Notes under the pieces: generated by a model | Told to the model about the DNA's origin: nothing | The model's database searches: none | What the model saw: the letters and a program-made list of their open reading frames with translations, nothing else | Shown here: positions 1 through 11,415 of the stretch, in pieces | Position numbering within the stretch: the first letter of the stretch is position 1 | Layout of the letters: the number at the start of each line of letters is the position of its first letter | Source: Pseudomonas furukawaii | GTDB taxonomy: Bacteria > Pseudomonadota > Gammaproteobacteria > Pseudomonadales > Pseudomonadaceae | Length of the DNA stretch: 64,000 nt | Direction of reading: 5' to 3' | Assembly: GCF_002355475.1 (NCBI RefSeq) | Contig: NZ_AP014862.1 | Location: forward strand, 4,960,001 to 5,024,000 | Translations under genes and position numbers: made by a program

Positions 1-3290
<3,290 letters not shown>

Positions 3291-3491
3291 TTCCGTCTCT
3301 CCGTCACTGGATTCGACCTCCAGCTTGCCGAGAGCGCCATCCCGTTACAAGGGTGCGACGAACGGCGTGTCCGGGGCCATTCGCGAGCTAGTCTGAACAA
3401 TAGCCGCCATCGTGCATGACGACTCCCGGGCGACAAAGAGCGTCCGCGGCTCAATGCCACCCACCATCAGTGGGAAGAGGATGAGGTGCCT

Positions 3492-3830
3492 ATGAAGATC
3501 CGAGAACTGGTCCGCCATTGGGAGCAGAACGCCAAGGGCCGCCTGACCCGCAGCCAGTACAACGTTCACCTGGACCTGGAGTCCGCCGCGCGCCTGGCGG
3601 CTCTTTCCGAGATGTACCCCAAGCGCAGCGTGGAGGAGCTGATCGGCGAACTGGTGGGCGCAGCCCTGGAGGAACTGGAAGCCAGTTTCCCCTACGTCAA
3701 GGGCAGCCAGGTGGTCGCCACCGACGAGCAGGGGGATCCGCTCTACGAAGACATCGGGCCAACGCCACGCTTCCTGGCGCTTTCAAAGCGTTACCTCCAG
3801 CAGATGCAGCGCGAGAACACGAGCCACTAG
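3492..3830 (+). CDS. Small conserved protein with a possible ribbon-helix-helix core
   Basis: A 112-residue protein at the place between ppc and cadR where P. aeruginosa also has a conserved gene of unknown function. I do not know an experimental role. No signal peptide or membrane segment is visible. Residues 20-60 read as a short strand (YNVHLDLE) followed by two helices (AARLAALSEMY, SVEELIGELVGAALEEL), which resembles the beta-alpha-alpha plan of ribbon-helix-helix proteins. The C-terminal half contains GDPLYEDIGPTPRFL. The fold suggestion is inference only. The ATG at 3492 is preferred over the GTG at 3486 because GAGGATGAGG is well placed before it. Its TAG stop at 3828-3830 overlaps the stop of the convergent cadR. 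Confidence 0.85.
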   Translation: MKIRELVRHWEQNAKGRLTRSQYNVHLDLESAARLAALSEMYPKRSVEELIGELVGAALEELEASFPYVKGSQVVATDEQGDPLYEDIGPTPRFLALSKRYLQQMQRENTSH

Positions 3831-4294
3831 CCCCGTCGGTGCACGCCGGGTACGTGCAGGTGCCCGGCATGGGCGCACTCCTCGGTGGCGACCGGCGACG
3901 GCCCGGGCTGCTCCAGCTCACGGAGAATGCCGCAGGCCTCGCTGGCGCCCTCCCCGCTGCAACGTGCCCGCAGGTCGCGAAGCTGGCCACGCAGGGATTC
4001 GAGTTCCGCGATGCGCACTTCCACATGGTGCAGGTGCTCCTCGATCAGCCGGTTGGCGCTGCCGCACTCGGCCTCGGGGCGGTCACGCAGGGCCAGCAGG
4101 GCGCGGATTTCCTCCTGGGTCATGTCCAGGGAGCGGCAGTGGCGGATGAAGGACAGCCGCTCGACATGGCCCGCGTCGTACTGCCGGTAGTTTCCCGCGC
4201 TTCGGGAGGGTGCCGGCAGCAGCCCTTCGCGCTCGTAGTAGCGGATGGTCTCCACCGGGCAGCCGGTACGGGCAGCCAGTTCGCCGATTTTCAT
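3827..4294 (-). CDS. cadR: Cd(II)/Pb(II)-responsive MerR-family regulator
   Basis: CadR binds cadmium or lead and distorts the promoter of the efflux ATPase gene to activate it. The 155-residue protein opens with the MerR winged-helix region (MKIGELAARTG, ETIRYYEREGLLP). The metal-binding cysteines of the CadR/PbrR group are present at Cys77 (AECGS), Cys112 (RARCSG) and Cys121 (EACGIL). The tail is rich in histidine (CAHAGHLH), as in Pseudomonas CadR. An in-frame GTG at 4300 would add two residues; the ATG at 4294 matches family starts. It is divergent from cadA, with a MerR-type promoter between them. Which metal is the natural inducer cannot be read from sequence; Cd, Pb and Zn are all possible. 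Confidence 0.93.
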   Translation of the reverse strand: MKIGELAARTGCPVETIRYYEREGLLPAPSRSAGNYRQYDAGHVERLSFIRHCRSLDMTQEEIRALLALRDRPEAECGSANRLIEEHLHHVEVRIAELESLRGQLRDLRARCSGEGASEACGILRELEQPGPSPVATEECAHAGHLHVPGVHRRG

Positions 4295-4306
4295 TTCCAC
4301 CCCCTG

Positions 4307-4337
4307 TTGACCCTGTAGTTACTACAGGGTGTGCAAT
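4307..4337 (+). promoter_or_regulatory. MerR-type cadA promoter with CadR operator
   Basis: A -35 element TTGACC (4307-4312) and a -10 element TGCAAT (4332-4337) are separated by 19 bp, the over-long spacer typical of MerR-family promoters. Filling the spacer is a perfect 10-bp inverted repeat with a one-base centre (arms ACCCTGTAGT at 4310-4319 and ACTACAGGGT at 4321-4330), matching CadR operators in style. It lies between cadR and cadA and would serve cadA directly. Confidence 0.88.
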
Positions 4338-4369
4338 GGCTGCAGAAGCGTCAAACAGGAAGTGACCCC

Positions 4370-6571
4370 ATGAGCCAAGAGTGCTGCCACAACCATGATC
4401 ACCGCCCCCCTCATGCCCGCCAGCCGAACCGGACCGGGCCCGATGCCATCGCCGCCGCGACGCTCGTCACCGACGCGCGCTGGAGCCAGCTGCGGATCGA
4501 CGCCATGGACTGCCCCACCGAGGAACGCCTGATCCGCAATGCCCTGGGCAAGGTGCCGGCCATCGAGGCGCTGGAGTTCAACCTGATGCAGCGGCTGCTC
4601 CGCGTACGCCACCGCTTCGAGGATGTGGAGCCCCTGCAACGCCTGATCGAAGGGCTGGGAATGCAGGCCATCCCCCTGGCCGAGGGCGCGTCCGCCAGCG
4701 CGCCGGCCGAGGTGAAGAAACCCTGGTGGCCCCTGGCGCTGGCCGGCATCGCGGCCCTGGCGGCGGAGGTCTGCGAATGGTTCGCCCTGGCACCGGAAGC
4801 CCTGGTCGCGGCCCTGGCCATCCTCGCCATCCTGGTCGCCGGCCTGCCCACCTACAAGAAGGGCTGGATCGCGCTGAAGAACCGCAACCTGAACATCAAT
4901 GCCCTGATGAGCATCGCCGTGACCGGTGCGCTGCTGATCGGACAATGGCCTGAAGCCGCCATGGTCAGCGTGCTCTTCGCCATCGCCGAGCTGATCGAGG
5001 CCCGCTCCCTGGAACGGGCCCGCAACGCCATACGCGGGCTGCTGCAACTGGCACCGGAACAGGCCAGGGTGTTCGAGAGCGGTCGATGGATAGAGCGTCC
5101 GGCACGCGAAGTACCGCCCGGCACGCGCGTGCGGGTTCGCCCCGGCGAGCGCATCGCCCTGGACGGCGAGGTACTCAGTGGCCGCTCCAGCGTCAACCAG
5201 GCCCCCATCACCGGCGAAAGCCTGCCGGTGGAGAAGGCACAGGGCGCGCCCCTGTTCGCCGGGACCATCAACGGCGAAGGCGAGCTGGAATACCGCTCCA
5301 CCCGCGCCGCCGGCGACAGCACCCTGGCGCGCATCATCCACGCGGTGGAGTCGGCCCAGGGCTCACGCGCACCGACCCAGCGCTTCGTCGACCGTTTCGC
5401 CCGCATCTACACGCCGGTGGTCATCGCCATCGCCGTCCTCACCGCGCTGCTGCCGCCCCTGCTACTGGACGGGGCCTGGCTGGACTGGCTCTACCGCGCC
5501 CTCGTCCTGCTGGTGATCGCCTGCCCCTGCGCGCTGGTGATCTCCACCCCCGTGACCATCGTCAGCGGCCTGGCCGCCGGCGCCCGCGGCGGCATCCTGA
5601 TCAAGGGCGGCGTCTTCCTCGAACTGGGCCGCAAGCTCGCCTGGGTGGCCCTGGACAAGACAGGCACCCTCACCGAGGGCCGTCCCCGACAGGCCGGCAT
5701 GGAACTGATCGGGAGCCTCGACCGGCAGGCGCGCGCCATCGCCGCCAGCCTCGCCGCGCGCTCCGACCATCCGGTCTCCCAGGCCATCGCCCGTGCCGCG
5801 GAGGAGGACGGCATCGCCCTCTACGGAGTGGATCGCCTGACCGCCCTGCCCGGCCGCGGCGTCAGCGGCCTGATCGATGGGCGTACCTACCACCTGGGCA
5901 ACCATCGCCTGGTGGAGGACCTGGGCCTCTGCTCCCCGGCGCTGGAGACCCGCATGGACGCCCAGGAATCACAGGGCCGGACCCTGGTCGCGCTGTGCGA
6001 CGAGCAAGCGGTGCTGGCCTTGTTCGCCGTGGCGGACAGGGTGCGCGAGAGCAGCCGCGAAGCCATCGCGGAACTGCATGAACTGGGGGTCAAGACCCTG
6101 ATGCTCTCCGGCGACAACCCCCACACGGTGGCCACCATCGCCCGCGAGGTCGGTATGGACGACGCCCGGGGCAACCTGCTGCCGGAGGACAAGCTGGCGG
6201 AGATCGGTCGGCGCCAGGCAACCGGTGCACCCGTGGGCATGGTGGGCGACGGCATCAACGATGCCCCGGCGCTGGCCAAGGCCGATATCGGTTTCGCCAT
6301 GGGCGCCGCCGGCACCGACACGGCCATCGAGACCGCCGGCGTGGCGCTGATGGACGACGACCTGCGCAAGCTGCCCCAGTTCATCCGTCTCTCCCGCCGC
6401 ACCCATGCCGTGCTGATGCAGAACATCACCCTGGCGCTGGGCATCAAGGCGGTGTTCCTCGCACTCACCCTGATGGGCCAGGGCACCCTGTGGATGGCGG
6501 TGTTTGCCGATATGGGCGCCAGCCTGCTGGTGGTCTTCAACGGGTTGCGGTTGTTGCGTGGGCCACGGTGA
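4370..6571 (+). CDS. cadA: Cd2+/Zn2+/Pb2+-exporting P1B-type ATPase
   Basis: This inner-membrane pump exports soft divalent metal ions using ATP. The 733-residue chain has a short Cys/His-rich N-terminus (ECCHNHDH), then one heavy-metal-associated domain whose metal site reads MDCPTE near residues 46-51. It has the actuator motif TGES, the transmembrane CPC motif at 385-387 typical of Zn/Cd/Pb pumps, the phosphorylation site DKTGTLT at Asp429, the HP motif at 467-468 and the hinge GDGINDAP near 626. The ATG at 4370 follows AGGAAGTGA; the longer upstream frame would run through the promoter and is rejected. The HMA loop keeps one cysteine instead of the CxxC of copper pumps. Induction by CadR is indicated by the adjacent operator. 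Confidence 0.95.
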   Translation: MSQECCHNHDHRPPHARQPNRTGPDAIAAATLVTDARWSQLRIDAMDCPTEERLIRNALGKVPAIEALEFNLMQRLLRVRHRFEDVEPLQRLIEGLGMQAIPLAEGASASAPAEVKKPWWPLALAGIAALAAEVCEWFALAPEALVAALAILAILVAGLPTYKKGWIALKNRNLNINALMSIAVTGALLIGQWPEAAMVSVLFAIAELIEARSLERARNAIRGLLQLAPEQARVFESGRWIERPAREVPPGTRVRVRPGERIALDGEVLSGRSSVNQAPITGESLPVEKAQGAPLFAGTINGEGELEYRSTRAAGDSTLARIIHAVESAQGSRAPTQRFVDRFARIYTPVVIAIAVLTALLPPLLLDGAWLDWLYRALVLLVIACPCALVISTPVTIVSGLAAGARGGILIKGGVFLELGRKLAWVALDKTGTLTEGRPRQAGMELIGSLDRQARAIAASLAARSDHPVSQAIARAAEEDGIALYGVDRLTALPGRGVSGLIDGRTYHLGNHRLVEDLGLCSPALETRMDAQESQGRTLVALCDEQAVLALFAVADRVRESSREAIAELHELGVKTLMLSGDNPHTVATIAREVGMDDARGNLLPEDKLAEIGRRQATGAPVGMVGDGINDAPALAKADIGFAMGAAGTDTAIETAGVALMDDDLRKLPQFIRLSRRTHAVLMQNITLALGIKAVFLALTLMGQGTLWMAVFADMGASLLVVFNGLRLLRGPR

Positions 6572-6627
6572 TGGGTTTCGCTGCGCTCTACGCCATCCTA
6601 AGGGGCGCGGTGCGGGGCCTGGCGTTG

Positions 6628-6654
6628 GTAGGAGCCGGCGTGCCGGCGAATGGC
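6628..6654. repeat. REP-type palindromic element
   Basis: The segment starts GTAGGAGCCGGC and continues TGCCGGCGAA, which has the layout of the common Pseudomonas REP (GTAGGAGC, an inverted GC-rich pair, then GCGAA). The arms GCCGGC and GCCGGC flank one or two loop bases. It sits between cadA and the macrodomain gene, the usual convergent setting for REPs. Confidence 0.75.
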
Positions 6655-6667
6655 GTGCAGCCTTGTG

Positions 6668-6693
6668 GGTGGAGGTCGCCTTTTACCTCCACC
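6668..6693. terminator. Hairpin between convergent cadA and macrodomain gene
   Basis: Perfect 9-bp arms GGTGGAGGT and ACCTCCACC enclose an 8-base loop containing TTTT. There is no T-run after either arm, so it may be a weak terminator, an mRNA-stabilising hairpin, or an extension of the adjacent REP. Confidence 0.45.
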
Positions 6694-6732
6694 AGACGGG
6701 GCCAGCAGGCGTTGGACTCCCGGCCTGGTCGC

Positions 6733-7233
6733 TCAGGCCAATGCGTCCCGGTAGAGCCGCGCCATGTCCTCCGAGAAGGCCACCAGCAACGCCCGTTGCA
6801 GGGTGCTGCCGGCCGGCCGTGGGCGGCGTAGTTCGGTGACGGCGATGCGCACGGCGGCTTCCAGTGGATAGCCGTAGACGCCACAACTGATGGCCGGGAA
6901 GGCGATGCTGGCAAGTCCCTGGGCGTCGGCCAGAGCCAGGCTGTTGCGGTAGCAACACGCCAGAAGCCCCGGCTCGCCGTGGTCGCCCCCCCGCCAGACC
7001 GGCCCGACGGTGTGGATGACGAAGCGCGCCGGCAGGCGGAAACCCGGCGTGATGCGCGCCTCGCCCGTGGGGCAGCCGCCCAGGGTGCGGCAGTGCGCGA
7101 GAAGCTCGGGGCCCGCGGCGCGGTGGATGGCGCCGTCGACCCCGCCACCGCCCAACAGCGTGGAGTTGGCGGCATTGACGATGGCATCGAGCGCGAGGGT
7201 GGTGATATCGCCCTGCCAGATTCGGATGTCCAT
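6733..7233 (-). CDS. Macrodomain protein, O-acetyl-ADP-ribose deacetylase type
   Basis: A 166-residue single macrodomain of the YmdB/MacroD group, which removes acetyl from O-acetyl-ADP-ribose and can remove mono-ADP-ribose from proteins. The ADP-ribose site is clear: GDIT at the start, the catalytic-side asparagines in DAIVNAAN, the glycine-rich loop [10 protein letters not shown], and the distal phosphate loop around SCGVYGYP. The ATG at 7233 is preceded by GGAGGAGAG; a second in-frame ATG at 7248 would overlap that ribosome-binding site, so the shorter protein is chosen. It is the last gene of a minus-strand cluster, 31 bp after the small membrane gene. The physiological substrate is not known from sequence. 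Confidence 0.88.
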   Translation of the reverse strand: MDIRIWQGDITTLALDAIVNAANSTLLGGGGVDGAIHRAAGPELLAHCRTLGGCPTGEARITPGFRLPARFVIHTVGPVWRGGDHGEPGLLACCYRNSLALADAQGLASIAFPAISCGVYGYPLEAAVRIAVTELRRPRPAGSTLQRALLVAFSEDMARLYRDALA

Positions 7234-7264
7234 GGAACTCTCCTCCATCAGGGAGGCTAGTCCC

Positions 7265-7588
7265 TTATTTGACCGCTTGCGGGGTCTCCTGCCCCATGCA
7301 GCGCACCGCCTGCTTGCGGTTGTTCACCAGCACGCCGGTCAGGCCCTTCTGCTGCATGTCGAAGAGCACCAGCACGCCGTCGATGCACTGGGCCACCTGG
7401 GGCGCGGGGTCCAGGGAAACCTTGTAGTCCTCGCCGGGCACGGTCTTGAGCATGGTGAAGTCGTTCAGCAGCAGGGCGTCCTCGGGCTTGGCAAAATGCA
7501 GGTAACCGTAGTACCAGAGCACGCCGATGGTGCCGATGATGGTGCCGATACCGGTGAGGATCAGGGGAAGGGGATTGCGTTCGCTCAT
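7265..7588 (-). CDS. Small inner-membrane protein of unknown function
   Basis: A 107-residue protein with one predicted transmembrane helix at about residues 8-28 ([20 protein letters not shown]) and a soluble C-terminal part carrying two cysteines (AQCIDG, VRCMGQ) that could form a disulfide if periplasmic. I recognise no enzymatic motif. Its ATG overlaps the stop of the upstream hydrolase gene as ATGA (7585-7588), so the two are almost certainly translated together. It precedes the macrodomain gene by 31 bp. Any function is inferred only from this coupling: it is probably an envelope partner of the lipoprotein hydrolase. Confidence 0.85.
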   Translation of the reverse strand: MSERNPLPLILTGIGTIIGTIGVLWYYGYLHFAKPEDALLLNDFTMLKTVPGEDYKVSLDPAPQVAQCIDGVLVLFDMQQKGLTGVLVNNRKQAVRCMGQETPQAVK

Positions 7589-8466
7589 TGGGGGCTCTCT
7601 GTATCCGGGACTTCAGCCAGCCGGCGCAGACCGACGAAACCCTGGGGGTCTTCTAGGTAGAGCACCATCACCTTGCGCCAGGTGGGGTCGGCGAAGGTCT
7701 GCACATGACCGCCACGGACCGGCTGGAATACCCGCGGCGGGGGCGCAGCTTGATACAAGCGGACGCCGTTGGAAAGGGGCACCACCGGGTCGTCGAGGCT
7801 GTGGTAGATCAGCATCGGCAGGCCCTGCAGCTTGCCGATACCGCGAATGGCGCTGTCGCCATCGGGAATCAGCCAGGACAGCGGCCCCTGCAACGGCCAG
7901 GTGAGCCAGACATTGGAGAGGCTGTAGCGCGCCACTTCCCGGTAACTGGCGGGAACACCGTCCAGCACCAGAGCGTGGAGCCCGGCACGGCGCTCCGGGT
8001 GCTCGGCGAGGTAATGCACCGCCAGGGCGCCACCGATGCTCTGGCCCAGCACCACCAGGGGCTTGTCCCTCGTCTCCGGCGCCTGGTCGAGCCAGGCGAA
8101 GGCAGCGTCGATGTCCTGGTAGAGCGCCGGCAGGCTCGGCGAGCCCTCGGAGCGGCCATAGCCCCGGTAGTCCAGCAGCAGCACCTGGTAACCCTGGGCC
8201 GGCAGCCACCAGCTTCCGCCCAGGTGGGACGCCACGTTGCCGCCATTGCCGTGCAGATGCAGCACCGTGCCCTTCACCTCCACCCCGGGTTTGGCCGGGA
8301 GCCACCAGGCATGCAGGCGCGTGCCATCGGCAGCGGTGAGCGCGATGTCGCGGTAGTCCAGCTTCGCCCGCTCGGGCGTGAACGGCAGGTAGGTGTCCGG
8401 GTAGAACAGCAGGGCGCTGCAACCTTGCAGCAGCATCGCGAAGACAATCAGCACGCAGTGGCGCAT
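7585..8466 (-). CDS. Alpha/beta hydrolase, probable lipoprotein
   Basis: A 293-residue serine hydrolase of the YfhR/BEM46-like group. The N-terminus is a lipoprotein-type signal (MLLQGCSALL, modified Cys16 predicted), so the enzyme probably sits in the cell envelope. The oxyanion region HLHGNGGN is near residue 70 and the nucleophile elbow GQSIGG places Ser143. An acid in SLDDPVVP and a histidine in RGGHVQT complete a plausible triad. The substrate is unknown; esterase or thioesterase activity is a family expectation. The ATG at 8466 follows GGAAGG; longer in-frame extensions lack a signal peptide. It overlaps the next gene by four bases. Confidence 0.88.
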   Translation of the reverse strand: MRHCVLIVFAMLLQGCSALLFYPDTYLPFTPERAKLDYRDIALTAADGTRLHAWWLPAKPGVEVKGTVLHLHGNGGNVASHLGGSWWLPAQGYQVLLLDYRGYGRSEGSPSLPALYQDIDAAFAWLDQAPETRDKPLVVLGQSIGGALAVHYLAEHPERRAGLHALVLDGVPASYREVARYSLSNVWLTWPLQGPLSWLIPDGDSAIRGIGKLQGLPMLIYHSLDDPVVPLSNGVRLYQAAPPPRVFQPVRGGHVQTFADPTWRKVMVLYLEDPQGFVGLRRLAEVPDTESPQ

Positions 8467-8543
8467 CAAGGATTCCTTCCCGGAGAGTTCGTGCACCGGC
8501 CCTGCACAAGGTTCTGGCCCGTTGGGTGCGGGACCTTCCGCCT

Positions 8544-9833
8544 TCACAGGATATTCGCGTAATCCGCCTCGATCCGGTCCAGGCTCAGGTGGTTGAGGAA
8601 GTTGGAGAAGCACATCCAGGCCGAAAGGGCGTTGAGGTCGCGGAACTGCGGCGGCAGGTACTTGGGCGGCACCACCAGCCCCTCGTCCACCAGTTGGCGA
8701 AGGGTGCGGGTGTCCTCCAGGGTGGTCTTGCCGCAGAACAGCAAGGGGATCTGCTCCAGCTTGCCCTTGCGTACCGCGAGCTGGATGTAGTTGTAGATCA
8801 GGATGAAGCCCTTCAGGTAGGACAGGTCCTTGGTGAAGGGCAAACCGTTGGGCAACGAACCCCGGAACACCCGGCTGGCGCTGCCGTAGCTCTCCTCCAT
8901 GTCGTACCCCTGCTCGCGGTAGAAGTGGTAGACCTCGAGGAAGTCGGCGCCCTCCTCCGCCATGTGGATGGCGCGGGTGCGGTTGGTGAGCTTGCGCAGG
9001 CGCGTGGGGTAGGAGGCGAAGGCGATCACCTCCATGAGGATGGCCAGGCCTTCCTGGGTCACGGTGGACGACGGCGGTCCCTTGGAGAGGAAGGTGCAGA
9101 TCGGCTGGTTCTGTCCGTTCAGGGTGGTGCCCACGTGCACCAGTCCCTCATGGACTTCCAGGGCGCGCACGTCCCGCTCGTTGAACATCGCGTCGGCACG
9201 GACCTTGATGTAGTCGGCGCCGGCCGCCGCGTCGGCGACGATGCCGTCGGACTCGAACACACGGATGGTGTCATCGCCGAACACCTCGGCCAGTCGGCTC
9301 TGCAGCAGGCTGACGGCGTCCTTGGCGGTGAGGGACTTGGCCTCGTCCTTGAGGTCGCCCCGATGGGCGATGTTGTTCAGGTAGTCCGAGAGCATCAGGC
9401 CCAGGTCGGCCAGGGTCGGGTCGCCGGCGTGGAAGGCGTCGGAGGCGGCGCCGTAGAGTTCCTGGGAAATCAGGCCGAAATCGGCGGTGCCACGGGCCTC
9501 CAGCATGCGGATCACCATGCGGTATTCCTTGCACATGCGCCGCATGATCTGGCCCACCGGGTTGAACTGGCCCAGGTGACGGGTGATGTCCCGCTCGATG
9601 TTCTGGAACTCCAGCTTCTTCTCGGCCGAATCGAAGGCCAGCGGGCGGCTGTCGTAGTAGCCACGGTCCACGGCGGGCATCGCCTTGCCCTTGTGCTTGA
9701 GAAAGCCCTGGCGGACGCTGTCGTCCCACTTCACCGCGTCCAGCACGCGAATCGGCGTCTGCGCCTGGACGATGCGGTCCGAGAGCGCGCGAATGGTCTT
9801 CTGGTAGTCGTCGGGCAGCTTGCGGCGGGTCAT
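8544..9833 (-). CDS. DUF1704 / QEGLA-motif metallopeptidase-like protein
   Basis: A 429-residue protein of the family often named flavohemoglobin expression-modulating QEGLA motif protein (DUF1704). It contains HEGLVH at residues 228-233, an HExxxH zinc motif, and the family signature TQEGLA with Glu261 about 30 residues later. The same pair forms the active site in the eukaryotic tubulin carboxypeptidase MATCAP (KIAA0895L), so a zinc peptidase role is plausible. That is an inference from motifs, and the annotation name rests on little evidence. There is no signal peptide, so it is probably cytoplasmic. The ATG at 9833 starts 7 bp after the upstream lipoprotein stop, which indicates an operon. 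Confidence 0.85.
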   Translation of the reverse strand: MTRRKLPDDYQKTIRALSDRIVQAQTPIRVLDAVKWDDSVRQGFLKHKGKAMPAVDRGYYDSRPLAFDSAEKKLEFQNIERDITRHLGQFNPVGQIMRRMCKEYRMVIRMLEARGTADFGLISQELYGAASDAFHAGDPTLADLGLMLSDYLNNIAHRGDLKDEAKSLTAKDAVSLLQSRLAEVFGDDTIRVFESDGIVADAAAGADYIKVRADAMFNERDVRALEVHEGLVHVGTTLNGQNQPICTFLSKGPPSSTVTQEGLAILMEVIAFASYPTRLRKLTNRTRAIHMAEEGADFLEVYHFYREQGYDMEESYGSASRVFRGSLPNGLPFTKDLSYLKGFILIYNYIQLAVRKGKLEQIPLLFCGKTTLEDTRTLRQLVDEGLVVPPKYLPPQFRDLNALSAWMCFSNFLNHLSLDRIEADYANIL

Positions 9834-9840
9834 CGACGAC

Positions 9841-10395
9841 TCACTCCTCTTCGGCACGCTGGTAGCGCGCCACCTCGACGAAGGCATCCGAGTTGGCCGG
9901 GTCGTCCAGCCAGCCGAACACCACCTCCAGCGGGCTGGTGATGAGCACCCCGTCGCCTTCCGGCATCTCCACCACCTCGCCCTGGAAGCGTCCTTCCGCC
10001 ATCTCCTCCTCGAAGCGCTCCACATCGAGGTTGTAGACCACCAGTTCGTTGTCGGCGGTCAGCTCGAAGCCGGCGATGGCGAAGTTGGCGCCGAGCTTCT
10101 TCGGCAGGCCGGCGGACAGGTACCAGCGACGCCCATGGTGGGCGACGGTGAAGCCGAACTCCTCCATGCCCTCGAGATTGTCCTTGCTGCCTTCGAAGCT
10201 GCGCGCCTGGTAGACGTTGGAGCCGGCGCGGCTGATCTCCAGGTACTGCCGCTCGCCCCACTCGTCCTTGCGGGTCCAGTCCCCCAGCAGGGGGATAGGG
10301 GCCGGCTCGTTGGCCGGGATCGGATCCTTGAAGGTGACCAGGCAGCCGCCCAACAACAGGAAGGACAGGGCCACCACGGCACGCCAGACGTTCAT
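9841..10395 (-). CDS. Putative lipoprotein of unknown function
   Basis: A 184-residue protein with a clear lipoprotein signal: hydrophobic residues 6-15, lipobox LGGC and modified Cys18. The mature part begins LVTFKDPIPANEPAPIPLLGDW and looks like a beta-rich domain, with stretches such as RQYLEISRAG and RRWYLSAGLPKK, followed by an acidic C-terminus. I do not recognise the family by name. It begins a likely five-gene minus-strand run down to the macrodomain gene; its stop is 7 bp from the metallopeptidase-like start. Envelope localisation is firm; function is unknown. Confidence 0.85.
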   Translation of the reverse strand: MNVWRAVVALSFLLLGGCLVTFKDPIPANEPAPIPLLGDWTRKDEWGERQYLEISRAGSNVYQARSFEGSKDNLEGMEEFGFTVAHHGRRWYLSAGLPKKLGANFAIAGFELTADNELVVYNLDVERFEEEMAEGRFQGEVVEMPEGDGVLITSPLEVVFGWLDDPANSDAFVEVARYQRAEEE

Positions 10396-10418
10396 CTCGC
10401 TCTCCTTGTGATAACGAA

Positions 10419-10480
10419 AACCCCGCTCTACCGGCCGAGTGCCCCCCTGGGGTCCACACAGCCACCGGCGCGGCGGGGTT
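10419..10480 (-). terminator. Terminator of the TetR-family gene
   Basis: Read on the minus strand, an 8-bp outer stem AACCCCGC / GCGGGGTT with further inner pairing is followed by TTTTCGTT. It begins 14 bases past the stop of the TetR-family gene. The large loop is somewhat unusual. Confidence 0.65.
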
Positions 10481-10493
10481 CGATCTTATGCGC

Positions 10494-11252
10494 CTAGAGT
10501 CCCATCACCAGATAAAGGTAGCGTTTGAGGACGGCTCGCATCTCCTCGATGTCGAGGTTTTCCACGCCATCGAGAAGGCCCTGATATTCCATCCGCAGAA
10601 TCACGGACGTCAACACCTTGGCGTCCTCGCCGGGCTCCACCGAACCCAGTACCTGGAAGAAGTGCTCCGCGCCCTGGGAGAGTATCCGCCGGTGTGCGTC
10701 AGCCAGGTTACGCAGGCTGGCATTGAGCAGCGCTTCCTGGCGGAAGGCGTGTTCGGCGAGCAACTGGTCGCGATTCTCCTCCAGCTGGCTGCGGACATAC
10801 TGGATGGCCAGTTCGACGATCTGGTCGGTCATCTTGCGCCGCGAATCGGCGTCCCGGGCGAGCACCGCCGCCATGGCCTGAAGGTCGTCCTCGACGCTGG
10901 CCCAGAAGGCGGCCATCACCGCCGAGCTGCGCTCCACGAACTGGGCGAAGGTATCGGTGATGAGGTCGTTGATGTCCTTGAAATAGTAAGTGGTGGCCGA
11001 CAGCGGCACCTGGGCCTCGGCGGCCACCGCGCGATGGCGTACGGCACGCACGCCGTCGCGGACGATGATGCGCATGGCGGCGTCGAGGATGGCCTGGCGG
11101 CGTTGCTCGCTGCCCTGCCGGCTGGCCTTGCGGCCCTGGTACTTGACGCTCTCGGCTACCGCGCTGGCCACGCGGGCCGCACTGTCACTGCGGGACGACT
11201 GGTTCAAGACGGAAAACCCTCCGGACTCACTCAAGGTGAAAGTGTTGACCAT
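10494..11252 (-). CDS. TetR/AcrR-family transcriptional regulator
   Basis: A 252-residue repressor-type protein. After a ~45-residue Ser/Ala-rich leader, the helix-turn-helix domain runs from about 48 to 95 (QAILDAAMRIIVRDG, then PLSATTYYFKDINDL, the TetR recognition-helix signature). The C-terminal part is the all-helical ligand-binding and dimerisation domain. The position just upstream of lysS matches a conserved regulator in P. aeruginosa. The leader is longer than in most TetR proteins. A shorter start would have to lie past the first ATG at 11250-11252, but I see no better placed ribosome-binding site. Target genes and ligand are unknown; the neighbouring lipoprotein cluster on the same strand is one candidate. 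Confidence 0.9.
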   Translation of the reverse strand: MVNTFTLSESGGFSVLNQSSRSDSAARVASAVAESVKYQGRKASRQGSEQRRQAILDAAMRIIVRDGVRAVRHRAVAAEAQVPLSATTYYFKDINDLITDTFAQFVERSSAVMAAFWASVEDDLQAMAAVLARDADSRRKMTDQIVELAIQYVRSQLEENRDQLLAEHAFRQEALLNASLRNLADAHRRILSQGAEHFFQVLGSVEPGEDAKVLTSVILRMEYQGLLDGVENLDIEEMRAVLKRYLYLVMGL

Positions 11253-11368
11253 TTATCCCGCGAATCAATGTGGGAATCAGGCGAGAATCGAACGCTGTCG
11301 GCCCTGACGAGCGGCTTCACGGAGCGGGCCCGGGAGAAACGAGTCCCCGAACGGGTGGACGGCCAAGA

Positions 11369-11392
11369 AAAAACCGCCCGAAGGCGGTTTTT
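11369..11392 (-). terminator. Rho-independent terminator of lysS
   Basis: AAAAACCGCC and GGCGGTTTTT form a perfect 10-bp stem around a four-base loop (CGAA on the plus strand). On the minus strand it ends in a run of T residues, 24 bases after the lysS stop. Because both arms carry A/T runs, it could also act on plus-strand transcripts. Confidence 0.92.
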
Positions 11393-11415
11393 CCAAAGCC
11401 GGTGTCACTCCTGCG

